DNA of 64,000 nt from positions 33,561 through 97,560 of the forward strand of contig CAMKZU010000003.1 of NCBI GenBank assembly GCA_946477855.1. Reading direction: 5' to 3'. Each line of letters opens with the position of its first letter. Within the stretch, counting starts at the first letter, position 1. The position numbers and the translations under genes are program-made. Below are positions 62,988 through 64,000 of the stretch, piece by piece. The notes under the pieces are model-generated. The model was given only the letters and a program-made list of their open reading frames with translations. It did not search any database and was not told the origin of the DNA. This DNA comes from an uncultured Lactobacillus sp. GTDB taxonomy: Bacteria; Bacillota; Bacilli; Lactobacillales; Lactobacillaceae.

Positions 62988-64000
62988 ATGTCTAAATTAT
63001 CTAAACAAGATAAAATTGAAATCTATCATCTTTGGCACGATTATCAAATCGGCCCTGCTGAGTTAAGTCAGCGTTATCGGGTTGGCAAGACTAATATTAA
63101 TTACTTGTTAGCTTTAATTGGCCGTCACGGTCTAGCTATTTTAGATCAGCCTTTCACTGCTTATACAAGTAATTTTAAGGAGCAGGCCCTTAGGCGAATC
63201 ATAGTTGAACATGAGCCTGCCCGTCGAGTATCTATTGACTTGGGCTTAAAAAGTAGTGGCATGTTGTACAATTGGCTGCGCGAATATCGTAAAAATGGGT
63301 ATAATATCGTTAACAAGCAGAGAGGACGACCGCCCCATGACCAAAAGAGAACAGCTGATCAAACAGGAAAATCATCGGCTCAAGCAAGAGAACGACCGCT
63401 TACGCCAGCAGAACTTGAAGCTGAAAATCGAGAACGAATTCGTAAAAAAATTGAGCGTCTTAGTCGACCAGCGGACCAAGAACCGCAAGCCGCGGAAATA
63501 GCCCAGGCAGTTACCCAACTAAGGCGCGAGCTTAAAGTCAGCGTAACTTTTATTCTTGATACCATTAATGCCAATCCCAATCTGCCGCACTTATCCCGTA
63601 GCAATTACTACTACACTTTAAAGAAGAAGGACAAAGATCGGGGTAATCGAGAAATAATGGCTGAAATCAAAGCTATTTATGAAGAACACAAGCACCGCTA
63701 TGGCTACCGCCGTATTACCTGGGAACTAAGACGTCGCGGGTTATTAGTCAATCATAAAAAAGTGCAGCGCTTAATGAACAAGCTGAAGCTGTTTGGCATA
63801 GTCAGTAAACGCTGGCACAAATATAACAGCTATCGCGGTACTCAGGGTCCGATTAAGCCTGACCTAATTAAACGTAACTTTAGTGCGATTTATCCCATGG
63901 TATTCAGATATAACTGAGTTTAAGCTCAATGGACAAAAGACCTATTTATCACCAATCATTGACGGGTGTACCCAAGAGATAATTTCCTACACTATTTCTC
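62988..64000 (+). pseudogene. IS3-family transposase orfAB, frameshifted, incomplete
   Basis: orfA starts at ATG 62988 (MSKLSKQDK, helix-turn-helix region to about 63320). After RGRPP the leucine zipper (QLIKQENHRLKQENDRLRQQ) is in the +1 frame up to 63501; an extra C in the run 63333-63336 explains the shift. orfB (RSNYYY, HRYGYRRITWELRR) is read in the original frame to 63917. Then the DDE domain (WYSDITEFKLNGQKTYLSPI) continues in another frame to the window end, consistent with a small deletion near 63896-63902 between two ATGG copies. The first catalytic Asp is in YSD; the others lie beyond the window. Confidence 0.8.
63444..63450 (+). other. Programmed -1 frameshift site of the IS transposase
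   Basis: Seven A in the phase A_AAA_AAA relative to orfA codons. A -1 slip here joins the leucine-zipper frame to orfB, the usual way IS3-family elements make OrfAB transposase. Confidence 0.7.

Larger units (their letters stand above)
62945..64000 (+). mobile_element. IS3-family insertion sequence (IS150-like group), truncated by window edge
   Basis: The left end begins near TGATGTGACCCCCAAA, resembling the terminal repeats of IS150-group elements. It contains an orfA/orfB transposase pair with RGRPP, leucine zipper, HTH_21-type orfB start and the beginning of the DDE domain. The right end is outside the window. It is inserted 22 bp after the pbp1A stop codon. Two frame disruptions suggest an inactive copy. 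Confidence 0.85.

Noticed and set aside
1..64000. CRISPR arrays, tRNA or rRNA genes
   Set aside because: No regularly spaced repeats and no cloverleaf or rRNA signature were seen anywhere in the window.

Overview
The window looks like chromosomal DNA of a low-G+C Lactobacillus (acidophilus/delbrueckii-type lactobacillus by gene content). Evidence: AT-rich codon use, Gram-positive Shine-Dalgarno sites, many extended -10 promoters, and Firmicutes gene orders (scpA-scpB-rluB, cmk-rpsA-der-hup, topA-trmFO-xerC-hslV-hslU, plsY/parE-parC, ypsC-rnpB-gpsB-ypsA/recU-pbp1A). It is almost wholly core genome. No tRNA, rRNA, CRISPR array or prophage was seen. One insertion sequence is cut by the right edge.

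Layout. 1-41.1 kb lies mostly on the + strand: rpmF, dnaE, the pfkA-pyk glycolytic pair behind two cre-like sites, cvfB, xerD, ribT-scpAB-rluB, an FMN-riboswitch-controlled ribU, cmk-rpsA-der, hup, cca, degV, rbgA-rnhB-dprA, topA-trmFO-xerC-hslVU, parE-parC, a LysR regulator and ppaC. 41.5-42.8 kb is a gene-free, very AT-rich stretch. 43.9-59.9 kb lies mostly on the - strand: NUDIX, degV, marR, fhs-lspA-rluD-carA-carB, ebsA, a phosphoesterase, an RNA methyltransferase, rnpB, gpsB and ypsA. recU-pbp1A and a broken IS3-family element (both + strand) close the window.

The strand switch near 42 kb, together with a near-consensus Firmicutes dif site at 42126-42153, places the replication terminus here. 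The gene-free stretch also holds a perfect 12-bp-arm palindrome (42524-42553) inside a larger inverted repeat, 286 bp upstream of an XerS-type recombinase gene. It resembles the dif_SL site of the streptococcal/lactococcal XerS system. xerC and xerD are also in the window, so two chromosome-dimer-resolution systems appear to meet at one terminus.

The second unusual locus is carA-carB (48067-52301). Both reading frames are full length and intact, but the glutaminase nucleophile and His, and the metal/ATP ligands of both ATP-grasp domains, are replaced, while the C-terminal allosteric domain is well preserved. This looks like a catalytically dead carbamoyl-phosphate synthetase kept for another role. 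Other points are a LexA-type operator inside a strong promoter that faces no gene (antisense to plsY), an attenuator-like hairpin that includes the dprA ribosome binding site, and a ParC lacking the usual acidic quinolone-region residue.
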